A stretch of 64,000 nucleotides of DNA, taken from NCBI GenBank assembly GCA_001599755.1, contig BCHX01000006.1, positions 2,219,336 to 2,283,335 of the forward strand, read 5' to 3'. The stretch is from Gliomastix tumulicola (taxonomy: Eukaryota; Ascomycota; Sordariomycetes; Hypocreales; Bionectriaceae). The first letter of the stretch is position 1. Each line of letters begins with the position of its first letter. Shown here one piece after another: positions 21,301-33,428 of the stretch. The translations under genes and the position numbers were made by a program. The notes under the pieces were generated by a model that had not been told where the DNA came from, made no database searches, and saw nothing but the letters and a program-made list of their open reading frames with translations.

Positions 21301-22973
21301 GTGAAGGGTCTCTCAGCGAAGACACCGAGTACCAAGGTAGCATCGATGCTGGGCACGTTCTAAAAAGAGACCGCCGCTGCTGAGCCTCGCATCGAAGCAC
21401 AGAGGTGCAGCGAGCCCAAACAGCACCCTGGTCCGGAATGCCAGTTACCCCAAACACTAGCCCCCTTCACCCAGAGCAGAGTGAGGTGGCTGAGCAACCC
21501 GCGACCCGGCCTCGAGCCCTTCTCTCCCGCCAGTTCTTTTCGGCAGTCATTCATCTCATTAAAGGCTCGAGCCGTGGATCTGTTGTCTGTATCGGGATGG
21601 AGTCGTTGTGGTCAGTGCCAGCTGCTAATCATGACTCGAAGAGGCCTGATTGATACGTAGCAGTCAGTCTGGCGTCTGTCTCCACGGTGGCAGCCGCTTT
21701 CACCGACCACTGACCACCAGCACCAGCGACCACTCACCACTGCGCGCAAATGTCCCCCTGCGGTGGGCCCTCGTCGGAGGATTTCCTCGACCCGTTTTGG
21801 GGGATCACGATATCTCTACGCCCTGGGTACGAGAAGAGCCGGCGATTGGTGCCAGGGCGCGGCGGTACCTGTGAGGTAGAGCACAGTGCCGGGTAGTGTT
21901 GTAACCGACCCTCCAGGCTGCCCCAATCGGGGACCAGGGCCATGCCAGGTACTGAAGGATCAAGCGCATTTAGAAGCTCGCGACTTGTTAGACGCACGCG
22001 GACGAGTCTCACCTTCACACCTGGCGATGGAAGAGGAAAAAGCAAAAGCGCGCCGGCCGGTGGGCATCTCCGACGGCGATTGCTTCTGCTGCTGGAGGAG
22101 CCGAGAAGACAGATACACACGGTACATCCGTCATTTAGAAATCACTAGCTGGTGCCTTACTGGCAGGTCCTCCCCAAGGTACCTTCCGGTTGCTGTCCCA
22201 GGGGCGCACGTACCAGAAAGCGAGAAGGCCCCACGGACGGTACCTGCCTTGCTTGAGAGCGTTCACGTCGTCCACGGGTTACACTTGCTCTTTCCATCGT
22301 GGACTTTTCATTGCATTTCTGTTCTCTTGCTCATCCTTCCAATTCCTGGCCTCGCACACGCGCGCGTCCGGCCTCGACGCCAACTCGGGCTCTAGTCTCG
22401 AGGGCGTAACACACGTATCACCGGTCAGCCAACCAGGCACGAAAGCACGGGCAGCCAGCTTGGCTTCGGGCTCCGACTCCCAGACTCTTGACCGACCCTG
22501 GTCCTGGGGCCCTCACATCCATCCATGGGCCACCCATGGACCATCGGAAGCCCCTCCCCTCCTTCTTTACATCCACTGACAGGCACTGACAGCACTTGTA
22601 ACACACCAAACGGAATCCCTGTCTCTTGCTGCGGGTCGAGTGACTCGAGCCAACGTCCTGTCCTGGACGAGTCCTCAGTCCTTGGCCGCAGGTCCCAGAG
22701 GAGATGAATCGACTCCGCCCTCTTTGTCTGGATGTGTTCCAAGTTGTCCCGCCGGCCCCCGTGCTCATGGATATGGGTGGATGGTCATGGATGATGACTC
22801 TCTGCTGGCCCGTAAACATCGTCTATATGTCTTATACCTCCATGGTCCTGGTCACCTTCTTCTGGTCCGTCTCCTCTGTTTGCTGATATGATATATCCCA
22901 GTCCTTCTTTTTGCCGCCCCGGATCTACCTAGTCTCTCAGTATTGCCTTGTTTTTTTGCTCTATAACGTCTGT

Positions 22974-22979
22974 TATATA
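22974..22979 (+). promoter_or_regulatory. TATA-like box of the Rua1-type gene
   Basis: TATATA upstream of the CT-rich leader that starts near 23000, about 590 bases before the chosen start codon. This implies a long 5'-UTR. Confidence 0.35.
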
Positions 22980-23363
22980 GACATCCCTTCCTTTCCTTCC
23001 AACACTCCGGCTCGCTTCCGCCAGGCACACGCTGTACCTGATAGATAGTCGTGCTAGTCACTCCTTACTTGTGCCTGCTACTCCCATTCCACCCTCCTTT
23101 CGATCACTCCCTCGGTTCGACACTGCAGCTCATCTTCGCCTCGACGGCTCCCTTCTTTCATTCGCTTTCTCGACCATTCAACTCGACATCGACTAACTCA
23201 TCGCCACATCTTCATCTCACCGTCACTCGTTCAACCGCACTCGTTCATCAACAGCACGACGACCAACGCAAGCAAGGACAGGAACGACAGACGACAGACG
23301 CCAAACACCCTTCATTCTCATCATCGTCGACCTCTTCTAAGCGACCGCGGACTATTTGGACAG

Positions 23364-23559
23364 GTAATTACACCATATCATGCAAGTTCGATTGGGCTCC
23401 TCACCTTACGTGGCTCGGATCGACTACTTCGGGTGCCCGCCCTAAGCTAGCGATGAACAACACAACTGATATTGGATCCCAGAACCCAGTTCACGCACGC
23501 CTTAAGCCTCAAGCCTTATCCGTCGCCTCCTTCCACGGTGCAGGTACTTTAATCCTCAG
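23364..23559 (+). other. Probable 5'-UTR intron of the Rua1-type gene
   Basis: Donor GTAATT after GGACAG and acceptor CCTCAG two bases before the ATG at 23562; 196 nt. An alternative acceptor ends at 23543. Inferred from splice motifs only. Confidence 0.4.
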
Positions 23560-23561
23560 CA

Positions 23562-25590
23562 ATGGACGGCGCCCACCTCAAGCTGTAAGTTCCCATGCTC
23601 ACACTAACATAAACCGAACGCACGTCAACGACTCACACAAACCTGTTACAAAAAGGCGGTCCAAGTTCCAACGGCCATTCTTCACTTCCAACTCCGAGCA
23701 ACCAATTCATACACAGGAGTCGTCACCTCAGACGCCACCCATCATCGCCATGCATGAAGACGACAACCTCAACAGTGACGACGTGTCTGCCCCTCAGGAG
23801 CCGTGGTCGACGCCTGCATCTCAGGTACACATGCCGGCTACGTCGCTGGCCGGCTTCTCTTACTGCATTCCCACCGATCACTCCTCGCACCCTTCGATGG
23901 AGACAATTTCAGGGCCCTACGGCACACCTCAAGACACCCCTTCTCGTCCTGTGTCTATGCATCAAGAGTTTAGCAGTCACTTTGAAGAGAGTGAGTGCTT
24001 GCTTCCGGCATCAATCAAAACTGTTAGCCTTCAAGCTAACATGATCTCAGATTACTGGATGCAGAAACCGTTCGAAGCTCAGTATCCCTTCCATGGCATG
24101 GCGGATGTTCCCATTGGCCAGGCATTTACTTCCGACGAGGCCATCTCGGTGCTCGACTTGGAACATCAGGGCCTTCCTGCTAGCTTTCAACTGAATCTTG
24201 ATGATGTGCAGTCTCGACGAATCTCTGGCTCTTCCTTCAGCTTGTCGACTTCTGGTGCCCTTTCCGACATCCAGTCCTACGATGACTTCTCTGCAGCCCT
24301 GTCCGATGCTCCGTCCTTCTACTCTGAGATGCCGCCCAAATCCAACCGAACCTCGTGGATGTCTTCGACTCAGCTGTCCCCAGTCGCCTCGCCCCGCCTT
24401 GCGCCGTCTGCTCGATCGGATCTCGTTAGAACTCAAAGCCGTGGACGTGCCTCTCCGTCTCCCCGACCCAATGTCCGATCTGCCCCCTACATGATCGAGG
24501 GACCTCGCAACGCTAAGAGATGGTCGACGGGTTCTTATGGAAACATGGCCAACAGGCGATCGACGCCTTCTTCCATGTATCACGCTGCGCCAGATGCTCA
24601 TATGATGCATCAGCCGACCTCTCAGCCTCCGTTTTTCATGAACTGCCCGCCTATTCCTCAGCGGAACAGCATGTTGCTGCCAACTCAGCTCCCATCTCAG
24701 CTCCCCTCTCAGCCGCTGACCACTGACACCCGCCATTTCGATGCTCCGGCTCCTTTGCTCTCACACGGTCTTCTTCGCATGCTCCAGAGCAACGCCGATG
24801 CCCATGCTCTCCACAGCCGGTACGCTGACCTTTCTGATCCTCCCGATCTGTTCGGTGCTCTTAGCGAGGAGCAAGCACCGCCGCCTGAGGAGGACCTTCA
24901 CCCTGAGGATCCTGAGATGACTCCCCGTGAGCAAGACCTACGATTTGAGGGAGATTTGTACACGCCTCGCTGGGTCAGAGGCCACGGAAACAAACGCGAG
25001 GGCTGGTGTGGAATTTGCAAGCCTGGACGCTGGCTGGTTTTGAAGAATTCAGCGTACTGGTACGACAAGTCCTTTTCCCATGGTGTCAGTGCCGCCACGG
25101 GCGCACAGTTTCAGGAGCCTCTTGAGACCCGGCGCATGGATGGCAACCCCGACGTATGGGAGGGCCTCTGCAGCAGCTGCGACGAGTGGATTGCACTTGT
25201 TAGCAGCAAGAAAAAGGGTACAACGTGGTTCAGGCACGCCTACAAGGTGAGTCGATCCCTCCCAACAAATGTTGAATCTTTCATCTAACAGTAGAACAGT
25301 GCCACTCGCACCCCAAGGCTAAAGACTCTGCTAAGAGACGGCGAGAGAGCGGCCCCGGAAAAGGGGCTGGGACTCCCACGGCGTCCAAGGTCTGCAAGAC
25401 CGAGCCACAGCAGCCTGTTACACCGCATCTTCCTTCGTCATCTGTTGTTAACACGCCGGTGTCGAGCACCCCTGGCTATCAGATGTCCTGTTCTCACTCT
25501 CACTCTCATCCTCATTCTCATCATTACATGCCCCTGGCTACTCAGCCTCAGGTGCTCCTCACGGATGAGAACTACCCTCACATGATTTAG
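23562..25590 (+). CDS. Rua1-type transcription regulator (C-terminal zinc domain, DUF4451)
   Basis: Nuclear regulator with the C-terminal domain first known from Rua1, the activator of ustilagic acid synthesis in Ustilago; its targets here are unknown. Four exons: 23562-23584 (MDGAHLKL), 23656-23990, 24051-25246 and 25300-25590; 614 residues. I chose ATG 23562 because the 23-nt exon splices in phase into RSKFQRPFFTSNSEQ. The first 420 residues are Ser/Pro-rich and disordered. The domain runs from PRWVRGHGNKREGWCGICKP through YWYDKSFSHGVSA, GLCSSCDEW and TTWFRHAYK to CHSHPK; Cys439, Cys442, Cys493, Cys496 and Cys519/His520/His522 are likely zinc ligands. The tail has a His-rich stretch (CSHSHSHPHSHHY). 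A continuous open frame through the leader and introns 1 and 2 hides the true start. Confidence 0.85.
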
Positions 25591-26041
25591 ACAGAACGTA
25601 CGAGCTGAGGCTTCGTACGGCAGTCTCGGATACGAATCGGCGTCCAGGCGACTGCGCACGAAATACACACATGAAGAGCGCTGGCCTCTCGACGAAGAAA
25701 TGACGAAAGAAAACTTACAATGAGCAAACGATATCTCTTATATCTATGGGATTCACGAGCGGTGTCTAAGACGCTGCTCTCCCAACACATTCGCTCCCCT
25801 TCTCTCCCACTCTTTCGCCTTTTCCTATTCCGGGACATGGATCAGGAGAGGCCTGGCTACAGCCAGCCTCCCTATATTGAACAATCTCCCTTGTCACTGC
25901 TGATTTCTTTGCTTTTTATCTTACTGTTTTGTTGGCATGTTTTGCAATTTACCCAAGTCGAAGATCTGATACCAGTCTCATTTTGTCCACACAATTTTTG
26001 TTTCATTTCAGTTTTTCATTTTCACATGCTTTCTTCTTCTG

Positions 26042-26056
26042 TAGATAGATAGATAG
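26042..26056 (+). repeat. Short GATA tetranucleotide repeat
   Basis: TAGA/GATA units in tandem just after a T-rich stretch in the 3' flank of the Rua1-type gene. Confidence 0.7.
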
Positions 26057-26875
26057 GGTTCTACTTGAGCTTTCAATAGTGGTACGGATGGGAAACCAGT
26101 GCGGATTTGGAGGAGTCTGCTGGCCAGGTCTCGATAGTCATATTTCATAATCCGGATTTGATGGTGGAGGAAGGGACAGTCAAATAGTAACAAATAAATC
26201 AAGCAAAGTTAGCATTTTAACGAGGATGCGGTTCGTCGTGTGAGGTCTTGTAGCGAGCCGTTGCTCTGAATGATCGGTGACTCTGCATTCCCCGAATCTT
26301 CCCTTAGTCCGCTGAAGGATTAATTCCTGCGTCGTTGTTCTTGGACTAGAGAAAGGGTAGCCTCTTGGGCACGTCATGCGTTCATGCGGACTTCTCACCA
26401 AGGTCTGGGCTGGCTGCCGTTGGAGGAGGATAGGCTATTAAGCGCTGAATGGACATGAAAGGTTACTCTGAGTGCTTGAGATGTCACTGCTCCGGCGCCA
26501 ACCTGACAGATGGTGAAGTGGCACGGGCTAGTGCCTGACGAGTGCAAGGAACCCTTCGGTAAGGCTGTGGGCTCGCTATAATGTCGTTAGAAGCAGAACG
26601 GGAAGGTGGCGAGAATGGGCGTGGCGGTTGGCAAGACTACTACATGACTGGCAGATGGCCCGTCTTCCCTGAGACTGGATTCTTTTCCTTGCACCTAAAT
26701 GGTCTCTTACTCTCCCTTTCTACGGTGGCAAAGAAAGGTACCCTCCCTTCTGCACTGTTTCCTTCCGGTTCATGCCCAAGGATTGGAGACCCGATGTCTT
26801 AGCCTTGGAAACCTCGCAACCCAACCAGACGGGGGGGCAACGTCCCAACGGCGGCATCTTGAGCCCTTGATCAGG

Positions 26876-26877
<2 letters not shown>

Positions 26878-26912
<35 letters not shown>
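26878..26912 (+). repeat. (CT)n dinucleotide microsatellite
   Basis: 35 bases of uninterrupted CT repeat in intergenic DNA. Confidence 0.95.
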
Positions 26913-26915
<3 letters not shown>

Positions 26916-27965
26916 TCCTGCGATTCGTATTAGGCCTTCGAGCTAGCGCAGCGATGGACAGGCGGATTCGAGATCTGGATGGCAAAACCGGAGATTCGAA
27001 ATGGGGGTGTGTGGTGTGGCGGAGTGGAGGGTCTTTGCCGTCTGAATGGTATTCTGAGAGAATGCGATTTTTGGAAGGAAAGGAGAGTCTCACATCAGTG
27101 AGACATGACGATCCATTCCAAGCCACGGCCGAAAGGGTGAATCACTCTAGAAGACATCTGGGCTTGACAATGTGAAGTCGCAGTCTCGTCTCGGTGAGGG
27201 AAAGCCTACTTTACTTACCTACCAATCGTGTGCCGAGGACCCCTGCTTCACATCCTGCGAAATCGCCCGATCTTGCACTGGAAAGGTGGGGGTGTTGTTG
27301 CAAGATGGACTCGCGAAGAAGGGCAGAGAGCTGAGCCCCCGGGATTTGGACGGGGAGGTGATTGGTCTTGGTCAGATATCTTGCAGGTGACTGGTCAATG
27401 GGCCGCCAGGGGAGAAAGGATGAAGATGGGATGAGACGTGTGGGAAGCATCGTCTGATGCAGTGCGAGTTGGCATGATTTGGTTGGTGAAGAGGACACTC
27501 GTAAAAGTGTGGACCCTTGCCTTATCGGGGAAACAACTGGAGATGCTCAGCTGAAGCGGGATGCAAGCGTCAATTCCTCCTGCAGCTCGCAGACCGCTAG
27601 ACGCCATCATTGCAGGGAAAGTTCCTAGTTCTCCATAGCTAGGAATAGATGTAATCAAGGAGATTGGGTGGCTGTTTTGTCGTTGTCGTACAGTGTGGGA
27701 CCGTCGCACCTCAAACGGTGCATCTCAAACCATGGTCGATTACTATTCATTGCCTAGCTGTCGAGCAAGGGGTGTGAATGGAGACAAGCCTTCGGATGGC
27801 AGGATGCAGGGAGTTGCTCTCTCTGCTTTTTGCTCGTACTGCCTTGTTGCTGCTAGTATGTATGCTTTCTATCTGGCGATAGGGTGGTCTTGACATCCGT
27901 AATCCACGCCCTTCGCTAGCTTCACGGGAACTTTACGTGTAGACTCCGGCGTCGTTATGACGAAG

Positions 27966-27971
27966 TATAAA
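27966..27971 (+). promoter_or_regulatory. TATA box of the GNAT gene
   Basis: TATAAA 80 bases upstream of the start codon at 28051; good fit for a compact fungal core promoter. Confidence 0.45.
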
Positions 27972-28050
27972 GACGACGCAGAGGGCATTCATTACATGAG
28001 GCAAGGACCTCGTCAAGAACCAGCCAGACATCGGTCGTCCAATCTCCGTC

Positions 28051-28731
28051 ATGGATCCGTACCACTTTATCCGCATCGATCGCACGGCAGCGGCAGACCT
28101 CCCTTCCGCTGCCGCCAAGTACAGAACGCTCCGTCTCAAGGCACTGGAGGAGTCGCCGCACGCCTTCTCCTCGACGCTGGAGGTCGAGTCCCAGTTTCCC
28201 GAGGAAGTTTGGATCTCCAGGTTGCAGAAGCCGAGACAGGAGACCTTTGCCTGCGTCTTCCAGGGGCAGGACGGCGGTGGCAGCGAGCCGGAATGGGTGG
28301 CCCAGGTCACGCTGCGAGGGCCGCTGGTCGCATCCGAGTTCGTGCTACCCCCAGAGTCTGGACAGCCTGCGCTGCTGCTGCCGGACGAGGAGGAGGAGAA
28401 GTGGCAGATGCTGAGCCTCTACACGGCGCCCGAGCACAGGGGCAAGGGCCTCGGTCCTCGATTGTGTCGAGCTGCGTTCGAGTACCTGGAGTCCCGTCGG
28501 AAGGACGGAGCGGCATCACAGATGCAGGTGCGGATCATGGTCAAGCCAGATAACGTGGCCACGCTTCGCCTCTACGGCAGCCTGGGGTTCGTCGAGACCG
28601 GGAGGTGCACGCTGGAGGAGGCTTTGCGGGCCAACGGGGACGCTGATTTCATCCCCAGGGAGCCGCTGGGGCCTAAATACACCACACGGGCTGGAATTAT
28701 CATGGCGAGGCGGCTGGACGGATTGCCGTAG
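28051..28731 (+). CDS. GNAT-family N-acetyltransferase
   Basis: Acetyl-CoA-dependent N-acetyltransferase of the GNAT fold, 226 residues, single exon; substrate unknown. The acetyl-CoA pyrophosphate loop is clear in MLSLYTAPEHRGKGLGPRLC, with Arg130-Gly-Lys-Gly-Leu-Gly135 matching R/Q-x-x-G-x-G/A. The motif-B part VKPDNVATLRLYGSLGFVE has the usual Asn168, Ala170, LY and GF. The N-terminal half contains LRLKALEESPHAFSSTLEVE, common in GNAT proteins whose substrate is a small molecule or protein N-terminus. An acidic loop (PDEEEEK) lies just before the beta strand leading to motif A. No neighbour points to a pathway. Confidence 0.88.
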   Translation: MDPYHFIRIDRTAAADLPSAAAKYRTLRLKALEESPHAFSSTLEVESQFPEEVWISRLQKPRQETFACVFQGQDGGGSEPEWVAQVTLRGPLVASEFVLPPESGQPALLLPDEEEEKWQMLSLYTAPEHRGKGLGPRLCRAAFEYLESRRKDGAASQMQVRIMVKPDNVATLRLYGSLGFVETGRCTLEEALRANGDADFIPREPLGPKYTTRAGIIMARRLDGLP

Positions 28732-30201
28732 GGACGAGAGTGCAGGACGTCGGAATGTCGGAATCGTCGCACTTTGCGTGCTTGCACTGTGCCAGCTCTT
28801 AGTGTCCTTACCCCGCTGCTTTGAGTTTTGGTACCTGAGAGCCGTTCGATCTTAGACGCCCTCAGGGTGCAACGCCATCCAAATAGCCTGTGTCATCATC
28901 TGGATCTAGCGTTAAAGGTGGCGTGAGATGTGGTGATGATCAAGGCCACTGTCGCTTGAGCTGATTGAACGGCATCGAGGCCTTCACCTTGTCGAATGTC
29001 AGTGGTCATGGTAGACAGGACCTGCTAGAACTAGGCAGAGCCCTCGCCGATCCTTCCTCAGTCCCACAGTGAAGCTCTCAAAGACGCACCTTAAATGAGG
29101 AAGTGACGACCCAACACGCGAGCACCAAACCCACTCCCTTCCTCTTTGAATCTCGGCTGGCAAGGTAGATTCGGAGGCGCTCCAGAGGCGCTCCAGAGGG
29201 AAAGAGCACGGGACAGCTCATTGGCACATTCACAAGCAGGTACGGAACAAGTCCACCATAAGCACGGACTGGCTGCAGCGAAACCCACTTCACCCACTTT
29301 GCCTTGCAGTCTGCACCTGAAAGACTCCATCGCCCACCGATGCCGAAATCCAATCCTCGATCTCTGCCTGGAAGGATGGGACGAACAAACATCGTTGGCT
29401 CCCTTGACTTGTTTTCGTTCGTCCTTCTCTCACTCGAAGGGCCTCGATATATCCGTTTGACCTAGCATCGGTAGCAGCACACTGGACGCCCGCTTCGCCT
29501 CCCGTCCACCCTTGACGGCTCCCGCACATGCAGCTGTCCAGAGACAAGCCAATACCGTCCAATCATTGGTCGAGCAAGTTCGTCCGGCGCTCCCCAATCG
29601 GTCTCTGCCGCCTGTGTGTGTGATATTACCTGCCCAGGTATTCAGTTGGTAGGCAGAATTCCTTTGCCGGTTGCTGCTCCCCTCCCCCCTCCCCTCCCTG
29701 CCAATCCCATCCTTCCATGGCCAATGCGAATGCCATTCGCCGCCCTCCTCCACCACTCCTCCAACGACTAGACCTCTTTTATGCCATGCATACCCCTTGG
29801 ATGCTGACGGTCCCCGAAATGTTGCACACAGATAACGACCCTTAATGATCCCATTCCGCCCGATTTCACGAATTGTTACGACCGCAGCACCCGCTTGACG
29901 ACCAAGGCGCCTTGACGATACTAGATCTTCTTTCCCTTGCATTATTTTACCTGCTTAATGTTCCAACCGCCACGGTTTCTGACACGATACGATACGATAC
30001 GACGCAATACCGCTTGTACCGCTCCCGACTGCCACCACACCTGACAGAACGTCCTCGACTGGAATAATTCGTTGCGCAAGCCCTGTCATTACACACTTGC
30101 AGCATATAACAGTTGCGTACTTCGTGCGCCTCGCATCATAGGCATAGTCACTTGTCAACGGGTGCATGAGAGCGGCTTGCACAAGCTCCTCCGAAGCTGC
30201 T
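28732..30201. other. Intergenic and leader of the PHD-finger gene
   Basis: About 1.5 kb without a supported gene. The right end (from about 29950) is CT/CA-rich leader sequence and contains a short CGATA pentanucleotide repeat near 29985-30001. Confidence 0.55.
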
Positions 30202-32488
30202 ATGAGTGGAGGTCACCCAGCTTCAAGGTGAGGACTATACTTTCTAGAATTCTCCCACTCTCGACTGACCCTGGGGCTCTCAACAGCACCGAGTATCTTC
30301 CTTACGGCCAAACGCCCACACCCGGGCCGACACCTACCGCTGGTGGTTTTCCCACCCCCAATCCCGACACTGTTCGTCTATCTCAAAGCCACTTCACCGA
30401 AGCTCTTGGCGGCTGGACTCCCACCGCTACCGAGGACTCGTCGGCCATCGACCCCTCCTTCAAAGGCCAGAGTTCCTCTATACAGCCAGAGACAGGACTT
30501 GGGATCAGCACACCTTTCCAAAACAGGGAAACAAACTACACCGAGACGACAGCGGGCAGCTTAACGGTTCCCTCCCCGCGATCGAACCCTCCATTCACTC
30601 CACGACAAGACCGAGGCACGACTGTCCTCGCCAGTCCCAGCGTCCCTTCTTATACGTCGCCGAAAACGCTTGGCCAGCCAGGCCACGACCATCAGCTCCT
30701 GTCGCCACCGAGTACAATAGTCAAAGGCAAAGGAGAGCTTACTTCGGCTCTCAACATGCAAGATGATCAGAACTTCGGGCAGCCAGCCTTTCTGGTCACA
30801 TCCCAGCCACAAGGCATGGACACGTTGCTAGAAGGTGCCGGTGATCTATTCGACTATCCGATGTCCGCCCCCGTGACTGGACCGGATTCGTTCTGGGATG
30901 ACACAGGGATGAGCTTCAATATGGATATGAGTTTCGTTGATACGAATTCAATCGACTGGTCACAACCGATGACACCCTCACACCGACCTTCGGGTTCGTT
31001 CGACTACAACAACGAAGTCAACTTGTTTGCGCCAACTCAATCATCTCAACCTTCTCAGCCCTCTCAGCCATCCCAGCTTGCTCAGCCTGCTCAACCTGCT
31101 CAGCCTGTCCGGTCTCCAGCAAAAGCGGAGGCTGTTCGCCCTGCACCTCCACAGAGACGCGAGAGAGTACTGGCTCCTAAGCCTCCAGCCGTCGACACTT
31201 CTGTTGGAGCAGGTCCGTCCACCAGTTCCAAACCAACAGGGTATCATCCAAACCTAGCAGAACCTTTCAGCGCAACAAACCCTGGCGGACAATCTGGGAG
31301 CCTCGTCGGTCGCCCTCAGACATCAACGGGCGAAATGAGCTTCCAGTTCACTAACGAAGCGGGAGTGGTACAAAATGGGCCCTCGGAGATTGGCAGTCAA
31401 TCTTCCAAGACAGGATCACGGCGTGGAACTACCGCGCGAGGTGCAAAGAACGGCAAGTTGCCTGACCGTGCGTCCGCCAGTTCTCCTATCAAGCCCTCCA
31501 GCGTCAGACCCGGTCTTGGTCGGAGTTTCAGCGAATCTCGAGGAAGGAAATCGGCTATCCGCAGCAAGATGACCACTCAACCCCCGACTTCCCGCCTAAA
31601 TCCACAGATCCTTGCAGCAGGGTCGAACGCCAGAACCGGTCAGGTTGCCCTGCCGTCAGGCAGAATTTCGCCGGTGAAATCGTTCAGTCAATCATCTACA
31701 CTAAAATCGATACCAGAGTTGGCCCCTCGGCGAGCACCGGCCTCCAACGTCGAGTTCCTTATAGTGAATGGGCGTGCCGAAGCTCGATTAGTAAAGCCTC
31801 CTACCAGGGACGGCAGCAAGTCTGGCAACTACTCGAGCGAGTCCAGCGATGATTCTTCGGACGATGAGCCGATACACCTTCCTAACCAGGTGCCAAGTCG
31901 CAATACATCGTTTGCGTTACCTGACCCTCTCAAGCCGGTTGGGTCAATATTTAATGCTATGGACGACCAAGATGATATCGAAAGCGAAGCCGAGACTGTC
32001 ATGAATGAGGGCAACGGCGAGAAGAGCGATGCAATCAGCGAGATACACAGAGTTCTTGAGAGGCAGAGGCAACAGAAGCAAGGCAACGGCAGTGCTCAGA
32101 GCTTCCAACACAGGAGTCGGAATAGCTTCTACCAGGACACTGCCTCTCCTGATAGTCTAGGGAGTGGCATGGGTGGGCGTGCCATACGGTGCGTTTGCTC
32201 CCGAACAAGCACAGAGAAGGACGCCGGCTATCTCATCAAATGGTATGTCCATGTGAATCGCTGCCGGATCAATCTTTGTTTCAAGCTAACGAAAGGCATT
32301 TTCGTAGTGACTACTGCGAATACTGGCTGCATGGAGAATGCGTCAATATCGATCAACCTTCCAGACCCCAGATCTATGTGTGCAGGGTCTGCGCCATGGG
32401 AGGTGGTCGCGTGAAAGACAACGGTGCAGCTTTCAGCGCCGTGGCAGGGTCACCATTAGCCAGCAAGTCGTTCAAAGGACTGAGATGA
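30202..32488 (+). CDS. PHD-finger protein with long disordered N-terminus
   Basis: Putative chromatin reader, 720 residues. Three exons: 30202-30227 (MSGGHPAS), 30287-32242 and 32308-32488. The tiny first exon was chosen because it supplies an ATG in phase with STEYLPYGQTP; the open frame further upstream is leader and intron. Residues 1-650 are Ser/Pro/Thr/Gln-rich with SQPSQPSQPSQ and AQPAQPAQP runs, basic RGRKSAIRSK patches and acidic SSESSDDSSDDEP. The C-terminal PHD finger spans the second intron: IRCVCSRTSTEKDAGYLIKW joins CDYCEYWLHGECVNIDQPSR and YVCRVCAM. This gives C-x-C, C-x2-C, H-x2-C and C-x2-C, the C4HC3 order. A C-terminal PHD with this layout is not one I can name; yeast Cti6 is a more distant comparison. 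Confidence 0.86.
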
Positions 32489-33428
32489 CGGCTGTAATTC
32501 TTTCTTTTGTCTAGGTGGTCAGGCGTTTGGGTGAATTTTAGAAAACTCAGAGCGTGAGTTGGAAGCACTGACTTTTTGTTTTCCCCCGAGATGGATTTCA
32601 GGATCAGAAGGAATCGTGTCTTTTGCGGCAGATGGACACGACACGTTCGTGTATCGTCATGCCGACAGCCAGCAAGGATACGCAGCACACATGAGTGGGC
32701 ACGATGAAAAGTCCAGTTGGGAACTGTGGTATACGAATATCATGTCACACATACTGTATTGAGGCCTATAAATACCAGCCATGAACATGAAGTAAAACGT
32801 ATATTTCGTTTATCGATGGTACAGGAGGCAGGTTGTCGTGCAACGGAACACTACTAGTATAGAGACGACCGAAACATAATCAGACCAGTTTTAACCTCAA
32901 ACTTCCCAAGAGTGCCAATGTTCCAGGCTGCAGGCGAAAGGAGCGTGGGACAAAACAACTACTTCTCGAGGCCATCTGAAGAGTGGGAAGGGAAGAATAA
33001 GAGTGTGTATGACAAGACAAGTTCCTCATCTCAGTCTGAAGCGGTGCGGTGCCGAATGGATCCACTCTACCGGGTCCGGCACCTTCACCTCGCCTATTCT
33101 CAAAGCGTCGACCCTTGATGCTTCCCAACAACTTTCGGTCTCCTGTTCAAGTTTAACATTGTTAGTTTGTCTCTTTAAGTGGCACTTGGTGAGGGGAGAT
33201 GGTGCCCCGGGATGCTACGTTGGGCAGTGTCTTAGAATTAACAACCTTTGGAGACGCCGCTCCTGAGACAGGTGTGCCGCCCGTAGCTACACAAGATATT
33301 ACTTTGTGCTTTGCTTTTAGAGGGTATAAGAAGTCATGCTGAAGAACTATCGAGCGACCTGCTTCTCTTGGATGGCCACTCCTCTGTCATTGCTTCATCG
33401 TCTCATAACGTGAACAGCTTGACTCACG
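32489..33428. other. Intergenic, no gene recognised
   Basis: 3' flank of the PHD gene and promoter of the GT32 gene. No repeat or second gene is supported. Confidence 0.6.
33325..33330 (+). promoter_or_regulatory. TATA-like box of the GT32 gene
   Basis: TATAAG 99 bases before the start codon at 33429. Confidence 0.4.

Larger units (their letters stand above)
18354..23561. other. Long gene-free region and 5' leader of the Rua1-type gene
   Basis: About 5.2 kb with no supported coding gene. Open frames here lack domains, signal peptides, plausible splice partners and GC3-type codon use. The section from about 23000 on is CT/CA-rich and looks like the transcribed leader of the regulator gene. 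It holds a probable 5'-UTR intron. The rest is probably promoter and distal regulatory DNA. Confidence 0.5.
25591..28050. other. Intergenic, about 2.4 kb, no gene recognised
   Basis: 3' flank of the Rua1-type gene and upstream region of the GNAT gene. It holds a short GATA tetranucleotide repeat (26042-26056) and a CT dinucleotide tract (26878-26912). Open frames are short and featureless. Confidence 0.55.

Noticed and set aside
21690..21740. Weak similarity of ACCACCAGCACCAGCG to the end of fungal 5S rRNA
   Set aside because: Only a short ACC-rich stretch matches; the 5S internal control region is missing.
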